Shown here: positions 25,989-35,638 of the stretch, piece after piece
Numbering within the stretch: the first letter of the stretch is position 1
Layout: each line of letters opens with the position of its first letter
Translations under genes and position numbers: made by a program
Source: Fen-1359 sp963710355
GTDB lineage: Bacteria > Planctomycetota > Phycisphaerae > Sedimentisphaerales > Anaerobacaceae
Assembly (NCBI GenBank): GCA_963710355.1
Contig: CAVPZU010000003.1
Coordinates: 124,001-188,000, forward strand
DNA length: 64,000 nt
Direction of reading: 5' to 3'
Notes under the pieces: model-generated
What the model saw: only the letters and a program-made list of their open reading frames with translations
Told to the model about the DNA's origin: nothing
Database searches by the model: none

Positions 25989-26488
25989 TGTAAATCAAAA
26001 CTCTGTAGTTCTCCATAACGTGGCAACAATATAACGTCTGGAATTGGGAGCATAACCGTTCTATACCTGATATTTGCCGTTTGCTAAGGATAATTAAGTT
26101 TCTAGGGTATAACCCATTGGAAACTGGCAAAAAAGCTGATTAATACAGACATTCGGAACATGATCCGTACCCTTATGCCATCATGCTGAAAGCTGCAAAG
26201 TCTCTATTAATTGACTTTTGGGATATGGCCTTTTTTGAAAACTATTATAGAGAAGATAACTATCTGTAAACTTGTTCAGGGCCTATTTATTTAGCTTGCC
26301 AGGATGAACAGTCAATCTTGTCGGCTTGTTCGTAAGACTTGAATTCTGTGGGTTTTTTCATATAATGTGAACCATTTGCAGGTGCAAAACGTAAAGAAAT
26401 TTAATTTTTTAATAGCCTATATCTCTGATTGGGCTCAGATTGAACAGTTTACTTTGTAACAGTTTAGATTTGAAGGAGAAAATTCCTT
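25989..26488 (+). other. Gap before the MoxR operon, with decayed coding DNA
   Basis: Apart from the XRE remnant at 26021-26143, no gene is visible. The final bases before 26489 carry AAGGAG (26473-26478), the binding site of the MoxR gene. A promoter for the operon should lie in this stretch, but I cannot identify convincing -35 and -10 boxes. Confidence 0.4.
26021..26143 (+). pseudogene. XRE-type helix-turn-helix protein remnant
   Basis: The frame reads WQQYNVWNWEHNRSIPDICR and then LLRIIKFLGYNPLETGKKAD to TAA 26141-26143. It matches the tail of small XRE-family DNA-binding proteins (VWNWE-NR--P-LR--P-IIEFLGY-P) linked with mobile elements. An N-terminal part (LGVSE-type recognition helix) is missing. 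It was probably deleted between WQQ and YNV. Confidence 0.55.
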
Positions 26489-27478
26489 ATGGCTACAGAT
26501 GTAAAACAAATCGGCAATTTAGTGCGGGAAAAAAACGGATTTGTGCGGGCACTATTCGGGGAGATCGATAAAGTAATCATTGGCCAGCGTTATATGCTGG
26601 AGAGGATGCTTATAGGGCTATTGGCCAATGGCCATATATTACTGGAAGGTGTGCCCGGTCTAGCAAAAACTATGGCAGTGACAACTCTGTCACGAGCAAT
26701 CAACACCGATTTTCGGCGAATACAATTTACGCCTGATTTGCTGCCAGCCGATTTGATTGGCACCCAGATATACAGGCAATCGGACGGCCAGTTTTACACA
26801 CGTAAAGGACCGATATTCGCCAACATCATTCTGGCTGACGAAATCAACAGGGCGCCCGCCAAGGTTCAGAGCGCTTTACTGGAGGCCATGCAGGAACGAC
26901 AGGTCTCGATCGGGGATAAAACCTTTCCTCTACCCAATCCCTTTATGGTACTTGCCACACAAAATCCGATTGAACAGGAGGGAACTTACCCACTGCCCGA
27001 AGCTCAGCTCGACCGGTTTATGTTGAAACTCAAAATCGACTACCCAAACAAAGAACAGGAACGTCAGATTCTTGACAGAATGGCGGTAACTGATAAGCAG
27101 TTTAATATTAAGCCTGTTATCAAGCCTGAAGATATTGCGGAAGTAAGAAGCGTCGTAGATGAGATTTACATTGATGAGAAGATTAAAGACTATATCGTTG
27201 ATGTCGTTTGTGCCACCAGAGATCCGGGCAAATATGGAATTGAAATGAATAATTTCATTAGCTACGGGGCTTCGCCGCGGGCGACAATCTATCTTGCGAT
27301 TGCAGCAAAAGCACATGCATTCATTCAACAGAGGGGCTACGTCACTCCTCAGGATGTCAAAAGCATCGGCCTCGATGTCCTGCGGCACAGAGTAATCGTA
27401 AGTTACGAGGCAGAAGCCGAGGACAAGACCAGCGAAGACATAATTAAGACGATTTTTGACAATATTGAGGTGCCGTAA
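26489..27478 (+). CDS. MoxR-family AAA+ ATPase
   Basis: A 329-residue AAA+ protein: Walker A GVPGLAKT near residue 58, Walker B IILADEINRAPAKVQSALLE, sensor 1 LATQNPIEQEGTYPLPEAQL, arginine finger region and the C-terminal lid. MoxR ATPases act as chaperones that load or activate VWA-domain partners, which are encoded next here (DUF58 and two BatA-type proteins). An AAGGAG site precedes the ATG by ten bases. It is the first gene of the Bat-type operon. Confidence 0.9.
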   Translation: MATDVKQIGNLVREKNGFVRALFGEIDKVIIGQRYMLERMLIGLLANGHILLEGVPGLAKTMAVTTLSRAINTDFRRIQFTPDLLPADLIGTQIYRQSDGQFYTRKGPIFANIILADEINRAPAKVQSALLEAMQERQVSIGDKTFPLPNPFMVLATQNPIEQEGTYPLPEAQLDRFMLKLKIDYPNKEQERQILDRMAVTDKQFNIKPVIKPEDIAEVRSVVDEIYIDEKIKDYIVDVVCATRDPGKYGIEMNNFISYGASPRATIYLAIAAKAHAFIQQRGYVTPQDVKSIGLDVLRHRVIVSYEAEAEDKTSEDIIKTIFDNIEVP

Positions 27479-27555
27479 TAACCCTAAAGAGCTAAGACGA
27501 TGATACCCCAGGAATTAATAAAAAAATCAGACAGATTGAAATCTATACATCGAAG

Positions 27556-28374
27556 ATGGTAGATGCCAGCTTTGCCGGCCAATACGAGAGTGTTTTCAAA
27601 GGCCGCGGTATGGAGTTTGATGAAGTTCGCGAATATATTCCCGGCGATGACATCCGAACAATAGACTGGAACGTTACGGCTCGTACCGGCAGACCATACA
27701 TAAAACGCTTTGTTGAAGAGCGAGAGATGACTGTTATATTCGCGGTTGATTTAAGCGCTTTGGGGGACTTCGGAACAGTAAACAAGGCCAAGAATGAACT
27801 GGCAGCAGAGTTCTGTGCGGCGCTGGCCTTTGCTGCCGCAAAAAATAACGACAAGGTGGGTCTCTTAATCTTCACCGACCAGACGGAGCTGTATATCCCC
27901 CCAAAGAAAGGAATCAGCCATATGCTGCGGCTTGTTCGGGAACTTCTGTATTTTAAAATGCCAAAAAGAAAAACCGACATAGGCCAGGCTTTGGATTATC
28001 TTGCCAAGGTTGTACGAAAAAAAGCAACGATATTCTTAGTATCTGATTTTATAGAGACCGATTTCAAGAAACCCCTTAGTTTACTTAACAAACGACATGA
28101 TGTTATTGCCGTATCGGTTCGTGATGTCGCAGAAATTGCTTTGCCCAACATAGGCCTGATTGAATTTGCTGACGCCGAGACCGGTGAGATTGCCCTCGTT
28201 GACACATCGAGCAAACAGTTTAGAAATAAATATAGCAACACGAGCGCACAGCGGTTCGATAGTTTAAAAAGCATGCTTCGAACAATTAACGTCGATTGTA
28301 TCAGTATAAGCACTGATAAGCCGTATGTACAGGATTTAGTAAGGTTTTTTCATATGCGACATAGACGTCATTAG
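27556..28374 (+). CDS. DUF58 (VWA-like) protein, frameshifted near the start
   Basis: The product has the DUF58 core FKGRGMEFDEVREYIPGDD, IRTIDWNVTARTGRPYIKRF and VEERE, followed by a VWA-like fold (IFAVDLSALGDF). The true start is probably ATG 27500 (MIPQELIKK), which fits the family N-terminus. That frame slips in a run of seven A at 27530-27536; with eight A it would read KKIRQIEIYTSKMVDASFAG and run straight into this frame. ATG 27556 (MVDASF) is an internal start. The MoxR-DUF58 pair is conserved; the protein is thought to be a client of MoxR. Confidence 0.85.
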   Translation: MVDASFAGQYESVFKGRGMEFDEVREYIPGDDIRTIDWNVTARTGRPYIKRFVEEREMTVIFAVDLSALGDFGTVNKAKNELAAEFCAALAFAAAKNNDKVGLLIFTDQTELYIPPKKGISHMLRLVRELLYFKMPKRKTDIGQALDYLAKVVRKKATIFLVSDFIETDFKKPLSLLNKRHDVIAVSVRDVAEIALPNIGLIEFADAETGEIALVDTSSKQFRNKYSNTSAQRFDSLKSMLRTINVDCISISTDKPYVQDLVRFFHMRHRRH

Positions 28375-28418
28375 TTCAGTGTGAATTCATAGCAGGTAGA
28401 ATTTGCGAGGTATAAGTT

Positions 28419-29516
28419 ATGGAAGAAAAACTGGACTTTTCACTGCCTGAGAAAAAACAAAAAACAGCTCTCACGCCAAAAATATCTGTCATACTGCTTT
28501 TAGTTCTGATTGGCTTGACACTGGTTAATTTTCTAAAACCTGCTTATCAAAATCCGCCGTCAGAAAATCCTGCCTCATCCCTTTCCGAGGAGAAAGTCAA
28601 GGACCTGGCCTCCAAACTTACCAGCCGTAATTTGTACACAAGAGCAGCGAGGGTCTGGCAGAATTATCTGTCCTTTGCCAAAGTGTCTGATACAGAACGT
28701 GCAAAGGCTCTTTTTCAGATAGGCACGCTGCTCGAAAAAGCAGGAATGTATGAAGAGGCTATCGAGTACTACTATCGCAGTGAAATCACAGCCAAGCTTT
28801 CTGAATTAGAACAGCAGATAAATACTCATATCAAGGATTGTTTCCAAAGACTTGGTAAATTCTCGGCCTTGCGATATGAATTAATGGATAGGACGAGTTT
28901 CCAAAAGTCAGAGAAGGCAGGCGGTAAGATAGTTGCCGAGATTGGTGCGGAAAAAATTACCGAGTCCGATCTTGATGCACTTATCGAAAGAACCATTGAC
29001 AATCAGCTTGCCCCAATGACGGCATTTATGACGACAGAGCAGCTAAACGAACAGAAAAGGAAAATTCTCGAACAATATAAAAACCCCTCGTCCAAACAGG
29101 AATTTCTTCAATCCTGGCTTACACAGGAAGTTTTGTATCGCCAGGCTTTGGAGGAAAAATTATCCGAACAGCCGGCGGCAAAAAGCCTCATTGAGGAGTT
29201 GGTTCGCAGCGCTTTGAGCCGGCAGCTGATGAATGATGAGCTGGCTAACAAGATAAACATTACCGAAACCGACCTTCAGACATATTACCAGGCTAACAAG
29301 AACAAATTTGTAGAACCAGCAGACAAAAAAGACCCAAACTCTACCGATAGGCAAAAAAGTTTTGAAGAGGTCAGAGACCAGGTAATAGGCGAGCTTGTGA
29401 GCCGGAAAAGTCAGGATGTACAGAAAGAATTCATAAAACAATTGATGGATAAATACAATGTTATTATTCATACATCGGCATTTGCTCCGGCAGACAAAAA
29501 TGAAAATAACAGATAA
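28419..29516 (+). CDS. Membrane-anchored SurA-like/PPIase-related protein
   Basis: A 365-residue protein with a cytoplasmic head, a single membrane helix (ISVILLLVLIGLTLVNFL), a tetratricopeptide-like stretch near residues 65-140, and a C-terminal domain with AEIGAEKITESDLDALIERT and LTQEVLYRQALEEKLSEQP. The latter is the SurA N-terminal/parvulin-associated fold found in periplasmic chaperones, but no parvulin catalytic domain follows. It probably works as a periplasmic folding factor for the Bat components. Such a gene is not a standard member of Bat operons. Confidence 0.6.
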   Translation: MEEKLDFSLPEKKQKTALTPKISVILLLVLIGLTLVNFLKPAYQNPPSENPASSLSEEKVKDLASKLTSRNLYTRAARVWQNYLSFAKVSDTERAKALFQIGTLLEKAGMYEEAIEYYYRSEITAKLSELEQQINTHIKDCFQRLGKFSALRYELMDRTSFQKSEKAGGKIVAEIGAEKITESDLDALIERTIDNQLAPMTAFMTTEQLNEQKRKILEQYKNPSSKQEFLQSWLTQEVLYRQALEEKLSEQPAAKSLIEELVRSALSRQLMNDELANKINITETDLQTYYQANKNKFVEPADKKDPNSTDRQKSFEEVRDQVIGELVSRKSQDVQKEFIKQLMDKYNVIIHTSAFAPADKNENNR

Positions 29517-30024
29517 AACACAGGAATACAAAACTTCGAGAACATTGGTAGTTTTCGCACTTATAACTTGTGCATCGCTTTTGGTTTGCGCTGGTTGCAG
29601 GAGGGACACAAAAGCCACAAACGCCAAAAAGGCGTTCGAGATAGATAAAGATTACAAGCGAGGTCCTTTAACTGTTCATGTCCGGGTGGATAAAGCTAAG
29701 GTGACTATTGCTGAGACTGTGTTGCTTGAGCTTGAGGCCGGCATTGAGCCTGGTTTCGAGGTCAAAATGCCAAAGGTAGATAAAGTACTCGAGAACTTCG
29801 GCATCATCGACTGGAACAATTTAGGTAATAAGCTCGATGAAAACAACAATGTGGTCAGCACATATCGTTATAGGCTTGAACCTTTTCTATCAGGCACTTT
29901 CTCCATACCCGCATTTACATTTGAATTCTATGATGTAAACAGACCGGAAGATAACAAGTACGAACTTACAACCGAGCCGATTGACATCGAAGTTGCTTCG
30001 CTTTTGGGCAAGCAACGAGTCTGA
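29500..30024 (+). CDS. BatD-like lipoprotein, N-terminal part (frameshifted)
   Basis: From ATG 29500 (MKITDKTQEYKTSRTLVVF) a signal peptide ends in a lipobox, CASLLVCAGC. The mature part GPLTVHVRVDKAKVTIAETV is an immunoglobulin-like beta domain typical of the N-terminus of BatD-type proteins. The frame ends at 30024 (LLGKQRV), but a one-base shift near 30010 gives SNESELKIANIEGVV, which continues in the next entry. The two parts form a single protein of about 360 residues. ATG 29458 is the longest start but lacks a signal peptide. Confidence 0.75.
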   Translation: MKITDKTQEYKTSRTLVVFALITCASLLVCAGCRRDTKATNAKKAFEIDKDYKRGPLTVHVRVDKAKVTIAETVLLELEAGIEPGFEVKMPKVDKVLENFGIIDWNNLGNKLDENNNVVSTYRYRLEPFLSGTFSIPAFTFEFYDVNRPEDNKYELTTEPIDIEVASLLGKQRV

Positions 30025-30580
30025 ATTAAAAATAGCTAACATAGAGGGCGTCGTTAGCATGCCCGACAAACCTTCTTACTGGTGGATTTGGGTACTATGT
30101 GCAATTACTATTATTGCCGGGGTAATTTTCTGGCTTAATCGACGACGCCAACAAGCTAAGGAACTGGTTAGGCTTTTCAAACCAGCCCATGAGATTGCAT
30201 ACGATCGCTTGCGGGCTTTGGTCGCTCAAGACTTGGTAAAAGCAGGCAAAATTGAGGAGTTTTATGAACGCATCAGCGATATTCTCAGGCATTATATCGA
30301 GCATCGCTTCAATCTGAAGGCCCCCGAAAGAACCACAGAAGAGTTTTTGGCTGAGCTTACATCTGCAAATGTGCTTGCCAAACCGGATCAGGACAGACTT
30401 GGAGAATTTCTGCAACATTGCGACCTGGTAAAGTTTGCTAAGTATAATCCAACAAGCGAACAAATACAGAAAACCTTTGATTTGGTTAAGGATTTTATAG
30501 AAACAACCAAATCTGATGAGAAAAAAATTGACGTAACGGAAATCGAATCTGAACAAGTAATTGATGTAAAGAGCGCGTAA
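29981..30580 (+). CDS. BatD-like protein, C-terminal part with membrane helix (DUF4381-like)
   Basis: This frame, truly open from about 30010, carries WWIWVLCAITIIAGVIFWLN, a membrane helix, and then a cytoplasmic helical domain: FKPAHEIAYDRLRALVAQDL, FYERISDILRHYIEHRFNLK and APERTTEEFLAEL. This is the DUF4381/BatD C-terminal pattern. It belongs with 29500-30024. The first 10 or so codons of the listed frame are out of register. The domain is thought to contact VWA partners in the membrane. Confidence 0.75.
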   Translation: MTSKLLRFWASNESELKIANIEGVVSMPDKPSYWWIWVLCAITIIAGVIFWLNRRRQQAKELVRLFKPAHEIAYDRLRALVAQDLVKAGKIEEFYERISDILRHYIEHRFNLKAPERTTEEFLAELTSANVLAKPDQDRLGEFLQHCDLVKFAKYNPTSEQIQKTFDLVKDFIETTKSDEKKIDVTEIESEQVIDVKSA

Positions 30581-31672
30581 ATGGAATTGTATCCTCCATG
30601 GGTATTGTTATTGCTTCTACTTTTACCGGCTCTGGTGTATCTTAAGCTGCGCAGACGGACACCAGCAGCGGTAAAATTCCCAAGCCTAAGGGATATCAGG
30701 CAGTGTCCAGTTTCTCTACGGCAAAGGCTCAGGCCGTTGCTGAATATCGCAAGGTTTGTTTGCATAGCACTTTTGATAGTAGCACTTGCCCGTCCCAGGA
30801 AGGGAACGGTACTGTCAGAAATTTCCACTGAAGGTGTGGCTATAGAAGTTGTGGCTGACCGTTCCGGCAGTATGCAGACAGAAATGGACTATTTTGGCGA
30901 GAAACTGAACCGTTTTGAAGTCGTTAAAAAAGTTTTTTCTGATTTTATTGAAGGTAATAAAAAGGATTTGGCCGGCAGGAGTGGCGACCTTATAGGTTTG
31001 ATTACCTTTGCTCGTTATGCTGATACGACCTGTCCTTTAGTGCTTAGTCACAATGTGCTGGTCGAATTTCTGAAAAAAACAGAGATTGTCAGGATTCGCA
31101 GCGAAGATGGCACTGCTATTGGTGACGCAATTGCTTTGGCAGCAGCCCGGCTGAAAAAGGCTGAAGAAGAGATACAACAGCGAAAAACCAGACTTATCGA
31201 ATCTGGTGAACAAAGCACAGACAAGCAGGAAAGCGGCTTTGTAATCAAGAGCAAGGTTATTATTCTGCTTACTGATGGTATTAACAATACAGGCCGGTAT
31301 GACCCTCTTGGGGCCGCCGAACTGGCCAAAGAGTGGGGGATAAAAATCTATTCGATAGGTATCGGGTCTGCGGAGGCCTATACAACCATTCAAACACCCC
31401 TCGGAACATATAAGATGCCGACTGGACAAAATCTCGACGAAGCCCTGCTCAAAACAATCGCAGAGAAAACCGGCGGGTTCTACGGCCGGGCCGATGATGC
31501 TGAAACACTTCATCAGATTGTCAAAAAAATCAACGAGTTGGAAAAAACTGAGGTCAAATCCATCCAGTATGCTCAATATTCAGAACGTTTCGGCCCATGG
31601 ACATTAGGGGCGCTGTCGATGCTGGTTTTGGAAATTTTAGCTGGACGTACAATATTTCGTAAGATTCCTTAA
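30581..31672 (+). CDS. batA: VWA-domain protein, BatA-like
   Basis: A 363-residue membrane protein. Two N-terminal helices (WVLLLLLLLPALVYLKLR and ARFVCIALLIVALARP) belong to the BatA N-terminal domain. A VWA domain with a metal-ion site follows (VVADRSGSMQ, the DxSxS motif, then GLITFARYADTTCPL and IILLTDGINNTG), and a C-terminal helix ends the protein (WTLGALSMLVLEILAG). VWA proteins of Bat operons are inner-membrane components tied to oxidative-stress or aerotolerance phenotypes. It starts one base after the previous stop, indicating translational coupling. Confidence 0.85.
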   Translation: MELYPPWVLLLLLLLPALVYLKLRRRTPAAVKFPSLRDIRQCPVSLRQRLRPLLNIARFVCIALLIVALARPRKGTVLSEISTEGVAIEVVADRSGSMQTEMDYFGEKLNRFEVVKKVFSDFIEGNKKDLAGRSGDLIGLITFARYADTTCPLVLSHNVLVEFLKKTEIVRIRSEDGTAIGDAIALAAARLKKAEEEIQQRKTRLIESGEQSTDKQESGFVIKSKVIILLTDGINNTGRYDPLGAAELAKEWGIKIYSIGIGSAEAYTTIQTPLGTYKMPTGQNLDEALLKTIAEKTGGFYGRADDAETLHQIVKKINELEKTEVKSIQYAQYSERFGPWTLGALSMLVLEILAGRTIFRKIP

Positions 31673-31691
31673 AAAGGACGATAGGATATTT

Positions 31692-32705
31692 ATGAACTTA
31701 GGCAATGACAGAGCGTTATGGTTGTTATTCGCTGTGCCTGCGATACTGGTACCGGCTTATATTTGGTGTTTCTGGCGAAAGGCCCGGGCACTTAAGGTAC
31801 TGGCAAGCACTGATATGTTAAAAAAGATTAATGTTTCTGTGAGCCTGAAAAAGCAGCTATTCAAAACCTCTTTGTTAATCTCAGCATTTGTCATTATTGT
31901 AATTGCATTAACACAGCCCAGATGGAATCCGCAGGCTCAAAAAATAAAACGCCAAGGCCGGGATGTCTGTATTTTACTGGATACTTCCCGCTCAATGTTG
32001 GCAGAAGACATCAAGCCAAGCAGGCTTGAACGTGCAAAGATAGCTATACGGGACCTTATGGGAACTTTACAAGGCGATAGAGTAGCGATTGTAACTTTCG
32101 CTGGCAATGCAACTGTAAAGTGTCCCTTAACTGGGGACTATGCCTTTGTACGAATGGTGCTGGCGGATATATCAACTGAAAGCACCTCCATAGGCGGCAC
32201 AATGATAGGTGACGCCATTCGTAAGGCTGCGGAAGACGTTTTTGACAGACAAAGCCGTGAGTACAAAGATATTATTTTAATTACGGATGGTGAAGACCAC
32301 GATAGTTTCCCAATTCAAGCCGCTGAAAAAGCAGCTAAAGAAGGCATCAGGATTATTGCAATCGGACTTGGGGATGAGAATCAAGGCTCACGAATCCCAA
32401 TCACAGGCACTAATGGCGAAAAAACTTTTATGAAATATAAGGGACAAGAGGTATGGTCTAAACTTGATGCTGATACTTTGCGCAAGGTTGTTTATGCTAC
32501 CAATGGTGGGAAGTATTTATCAGTGGAACCAGGTACAACTTTGGACTTAGGGCAGATTTACGAAGGACTTATCACCTCGGCACAAAAACGCGAGATTGAA
32601 TCAACAACAATGTTGAAATATGACGAAAAATTCCAGATTTTCCTGGCTTTAGGATTAGTGTTGATAGTACTGGAGTACTTAACGAGTGAAGGCAAGAGAG
32701 TTTAA
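31692..32705 (+). CDS. batB: VWA-domain protein, BatB-like
   Basis: A 337-residue paralogue of the preceding protein: two N-terminal helices, the DxSxS metal site ILLDTSRSMLAEDIKPSRL, VAIVTFAGNATVKCPL, ILITDGEDHD, and a C-terminal helix (FQIFLALGLVLIVLEYL). The LxxAKxAI helix after the metal site (RLERAKIAIRDLM) is typical of BatB. The pair BatA/BatB is thought to form a membrane complex, and MoxR may modulate it. The next gene starts 20 bases before this one ends. Confidence 0.85.
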   Translation: MNLGNDRALWLLFAVPAILVPAYIWCFWRKARALKVLASTDMLKKINVSVSLKKQLFKTSLLISAFVIIVIALTQPRWNPQAQKIKRQGRDVCILLDTSRSMLAEDIKPSRLERAKIAIRDLMGTLQGDRVAIVTFAGNATVKCPLTGDYAFVRMVLADISTESTSIGGTMIGDAIRKAAEDVFDRQSREYKDIILITDGEDHDSFPIQAAEKAAKEGIRIIAIGLGDENQGSRIPITGTNGEKTFMKYKGQEVWSKLDADTLRKVVYATNGGKYLSVEPGTTLDLGQIYEGLITSAQKREIESTTMLKYDEKFQIFLALGLVLIVLEYLTSEGKRV

Positions 32706-33819
32706 AACTGTAATAATAATGGCATTGACCACGGTGTTTACTCAAGTAACCCTGGCAAGCTCTGTCCAGGACTTAGTGCATCAGGGAAACAAGTTCTATG
32801 ACAAAGGGAATTTTAACGATGCACTTAAAGAATATGACCAGGCTCTTATTAACCAGCCGCAAGCCTTGGTGCCAAAATTCAACAAGGCCAACTGCTACTT
32901 TCAGCTTGATGACCTGACTAAGGCTATAGATATTTACAATGAAGTCGCCGCTGACAGTAAAGATATGGAATTGGTTGCAAAGACCAAATACAATCTTGGT
33001 AACTGCTACTTCCAGCGAGGTTCCAAACAAAAAGACTCCAATCTGCAGAAAGCCTTGGAAGACCTGCAGACGAGTATTGTCTATTGGCGAAGCGCATTGG
33101 AAATCAATTCCGCAAACGAAAAGGCTGCGAAAAATATCGAAGTTGCCAGACTAATTATCAAAGACATCATCGATCAGATTAACAAGCAAAAAAAAGAACA
33201 ACAGCAGCAGGCCGAAAAACAAAAACAGTTGCAGGAACAGCTCAAGAAAATCGCCAAGCAGCAAAAAGCTCTGGCTCAAAAAACCCAGCAGACAAAGAAT
33301 GACGCTAACGAAGGACGAATCAGCCGGCAGGAAGCTGAGAATAATTATCAAAAACAGGCACAGGAACAGTCACAACTTAAGGCTAAAACAGAGCAGGCAT
33401 TACAGCAAATTCAGCAACAGGACCCAAATAGCCCTCAGCCTCCACAGATGCGGCAGGCCGGTTCTCAACTTGAGCAGGCTGTGGATGCTCAATCGGATGC
33501 CGAGAAACAACTAAAAGCTTCAGATGGCAATACTGCAAAAAAAACTCAGGATAAAGCTGCAGAGCACCTGGAAAATGCCTTAAAGGAGTTATCTGGGGAC
33601 AATCAGCAAAATCAGGGACAACAGCAAAAGCAACAGGAACAAACGCAACAGCCCCAAGAGCCAAATCAACCTGACCATGAACAACAACAGAAAGAACAAA
33701 GGGCAGTTGCTGCCCCGGATGCAACTGCACAGGAAATCCTGGACAAAGAACAACAAGAAAAAAAGCAAAGACAAATCCTTCAACAAGGCGGTTATCAGAA
33801 GGTGGAGAAAGACTGGTAA
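32686..33819 (+). CDS. batC: TPR protein with Gln/Lys-rich coiled coil, BatC-like
   Basis: After a signal peptide (IIMALTTVFTQVTLASS) there are three or so tetratricopeptide repeats, for example FYDKGNFNDALKEYDQALIN and AKTKYNLGNCYFQRGS. A long Gln/Lys/Glu coiled coil follows (QKQLQEQLKKIAKQQKALAQ and onward), and the C-terminus is QRQILQQGGYQKVEKDW. BatC-type proteins have TPRs and a similar tail. GTG 32686 overlaps the BatB gene; ATG 32719 would place the signal peptide at the very start and is an alternative. Confidence 0.75.
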   Translation: MKAREFKTVIIMALTTVFTQVTLASSVQDLVHQGNKFYDKGNFNDALKEYDQALINQPQALVPKFNKANCYFQLDDLTKAIDIYNEVAADSKDMELVAKTKYNLGNCYFQRGSKQKDSNLQKALEDLQTSIVYWRSALEINSANEKAAKNIEVARLIIKDIIDQINKQKKEQQQQAEKQKQLQEQLKKIAKQQKALAQKTQQTKNDANEGRISRQEAENNYQKQAQEQSQLKAKTEQALQQIQQQDPNSPQPPQMRQAGSQLEQAVDAQSDAEKQLKASDGNTAKKTQDKAAEHLENALKELSGDNQQNQGQQQKQQEQTQQPQEPNQPDHEQQQKEQRAVAAPDATAQEILDKEQQEKKQRQILQQGGYQKVEKDW

Positions 33820-33820
33820 T

Positions 33821-35638
33821 ATGAATTCTCCTACAAAACATATTTTTATCACCTTGGCCTTTTTGGTGTTTCTGACAGGTAATACCAAGGCTGCTGTGAG
33901 AGTCTTTGCTCAAGTTGATACTTCAAAGGATATTTACGTTGGTGAAAACTTCGGTTACTATATAGCTATTGAAGGGGCAGACAAACCGGGGCAGGCAGAT
34001 TTAGCACCGTTAGCAAAATACAATCCGCAAAGCACAGGAAACAGGCAACAGAGCTCCACAACAATCGTAAACGGCAGAATGACTACCAGTGCAACCATCA
34101 TAATGACCTATTCCTTAGTTGTGAACGAAGCTGGGACAGTGCAACTGCCGTCGGTGGCAGTTACAATTGACGGCAAAAAGTACGATACAAATTTGGTGAC
34201 GGTAAACATATTGAAGCCTGGTACAACTGACCAGTTAGACCTGGAGGTTGCTTTGTCAGAGCAGCAATGTTACGTTGGCCAGCCGGTAATTATGACAGTA
34301 AAATTCTACATCTCCGCTGATATCGGCGACTTTCAGTTCAACATACCTGTCTTTACCAGTGACGACTTTTATGTTGAAGAGCCGGATATAGCAAATCAAC
34401 AAGTGAAAGAATATAACCTTGGCAATGGCATAGTTGTCGGCGTTAGCCAATACCGCACGGTTCATAATGGCAAAGAATCAATCCTGCTGTCCTTTAGCAA
34501 GGTTCTGATTCCCAGACATTCCGGCGAGATAGCAATCTTGCCGGCTTCGGTTTCTGCTGATGTTGCAGTAGGCATAGCACGGTCACGGGATCAGTTTTTC
34601 GACGATTTTTTCAGCTCTCAAAAACAGTATAAACGATTTATGGTAAGTTCGCAGCCCTTGAAACTAACAGTATTACCCCTTCCCGAAGAAGGTAAACCTT
34701 CTGCATTTTACGGTTTGGTCGGTCAATATACAATTTCAGCATCTGCTACTCCCACAAAGGTCAATGTAGGCGATCCGATTACACTCACAATCAAAATAGG
34801 CGGCGGAAAATATTTAAAACCGGTTAAGTGGCCCGCTTTAGAAGAGACTCCCGAACTGGCCAATAACTTTAAGATACCCGCAGAAAAAGCCTCGCCAACA
34901 ATTGAAAATGGCTGTAAAGTTTTTACACAGACAATACGGGCCAGCAACAGCAAAGTTTCTGAAATACCATCGATACCACTCGCTTATTTTGATGCAGATA
35001 AGGGCAGGTATGACGTAGCTAAAACCGAGCCAATAAAGCTCGATGTATCGCCAACAAAAATACTAACCAATGCGGATTTGGAAGGTCTTGACTTTGCACC
35101 TGTGAATAAAGAGGTGGAAGCTATAAAGAAAGGGCTTTCAGCAAATTATGAAGGCCTTGATGCCCTGACAAACCAGACCTTTTCACCATTAGTTGTTGCG
35201 GTCTGTGTGCCCTATTTGTTGATATGGGCGGGGCCTATGGCTTTATTAATAATAATTTCCTTGATTAAATTCTTCACGTATACGACCCCAGAAAAAGTTG
35301 CAGCCAAACGCAGACGAACCGCTGCCGGCAAAGCTATCAGTCAGTTAAAGAGAATTGCTTCTTCTGCCGCTGCGCATCAGTACGAACTACTTGCCTCAAC
35401 GATGAAACAGTATATCGGTGACCGCTTTGACAAAATCGCAGGGTCGCTTACTTCTAATGACTGTTTTGAAATTATCCTCGCAGAAACAAAAGACGAACAA
35501 GGCGCTGAAAAATATAAGGAAATCATAGCAAGTTGCGAAGCTGCTCAATATGCATCTGCAGAAAAAAATCTTGAAGTCCCTAAAATAGAAGAAGCTATAG
35601 AGTTGATTAAAATAATTGAGAAGAAATCCAGGAAATGA
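33821..35638 (+). CDS. batD: BatD-like oxygen-tolerance protein
   Basis: ATG 33821 follows the BatC stop by one base and begins MNSPTKHIFITLAFLVFLTG, a signal peptide. The 605-residue product has several beta-sandwich domains, with VFAQVDTSKDIYVGENFGYY and DLEVALSEQQCYVGQPVIMT at domain starts, as in the BatD (DUF) family. It ends in a membrane helix (VCVPYLLIWAGPMALLIIIS) and a cytoplasmic helical tail. The frame is open upstream to 33677, but that part overlaps BatC. BatD is thought to be the periplasm-facing part of the Bat complex. Confidence 0.85.
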   Translation: MNSPTKHIFITLAFLVFLTGNTKAAVRVFAQVDTSKDIYVGENFGYYIAIEGADKPGQADLAPLAKYNPQSTGNRQQSSTTIVNGRMTTSATIIMTYSLVVNEAGTVQLPSVAVTIDGKKYDTNLVTVNILKPGTTDQLDLEVALSEQQCYVGQPVIMTVKFYISADIGDFQFNIPVFTSDDFYVEEPDIANQQVKEYNLGNGIVVGVSQYRTVHNGKESILLSFSKVLIPRHSGEIAILPASVSADVAVGIARSRDQFFDDFFSSQKQYKRFMVSSQPLKLTVLPLPEEGKPSAFYGLVGQYTISASATPTKVNVGDPITLTIKIGGGKYLKPVKWPALEETPELANNFKIPAEKASPTIENGCKVFTQTIRASNSKVSEIPSIPLAYFDADKGRYDVAKTEPIKLDVSPTKILTNADLEGLDFAPVNKEVEAIKKGLSANYEGLDALTNQTFSPLVVAVCVPYLLIWAGPMALLIIISLIKFFTYTTPEKVAAKRRRTAAGKAISQLKRIASSAAAHQYELLASTMKQYIGDRFDKIAGSLTSNDCFEIILAETKDEQGAEKYKEIIASCEAAQYASAEKNLEVPKIEEAIELIKIIEKKSRK

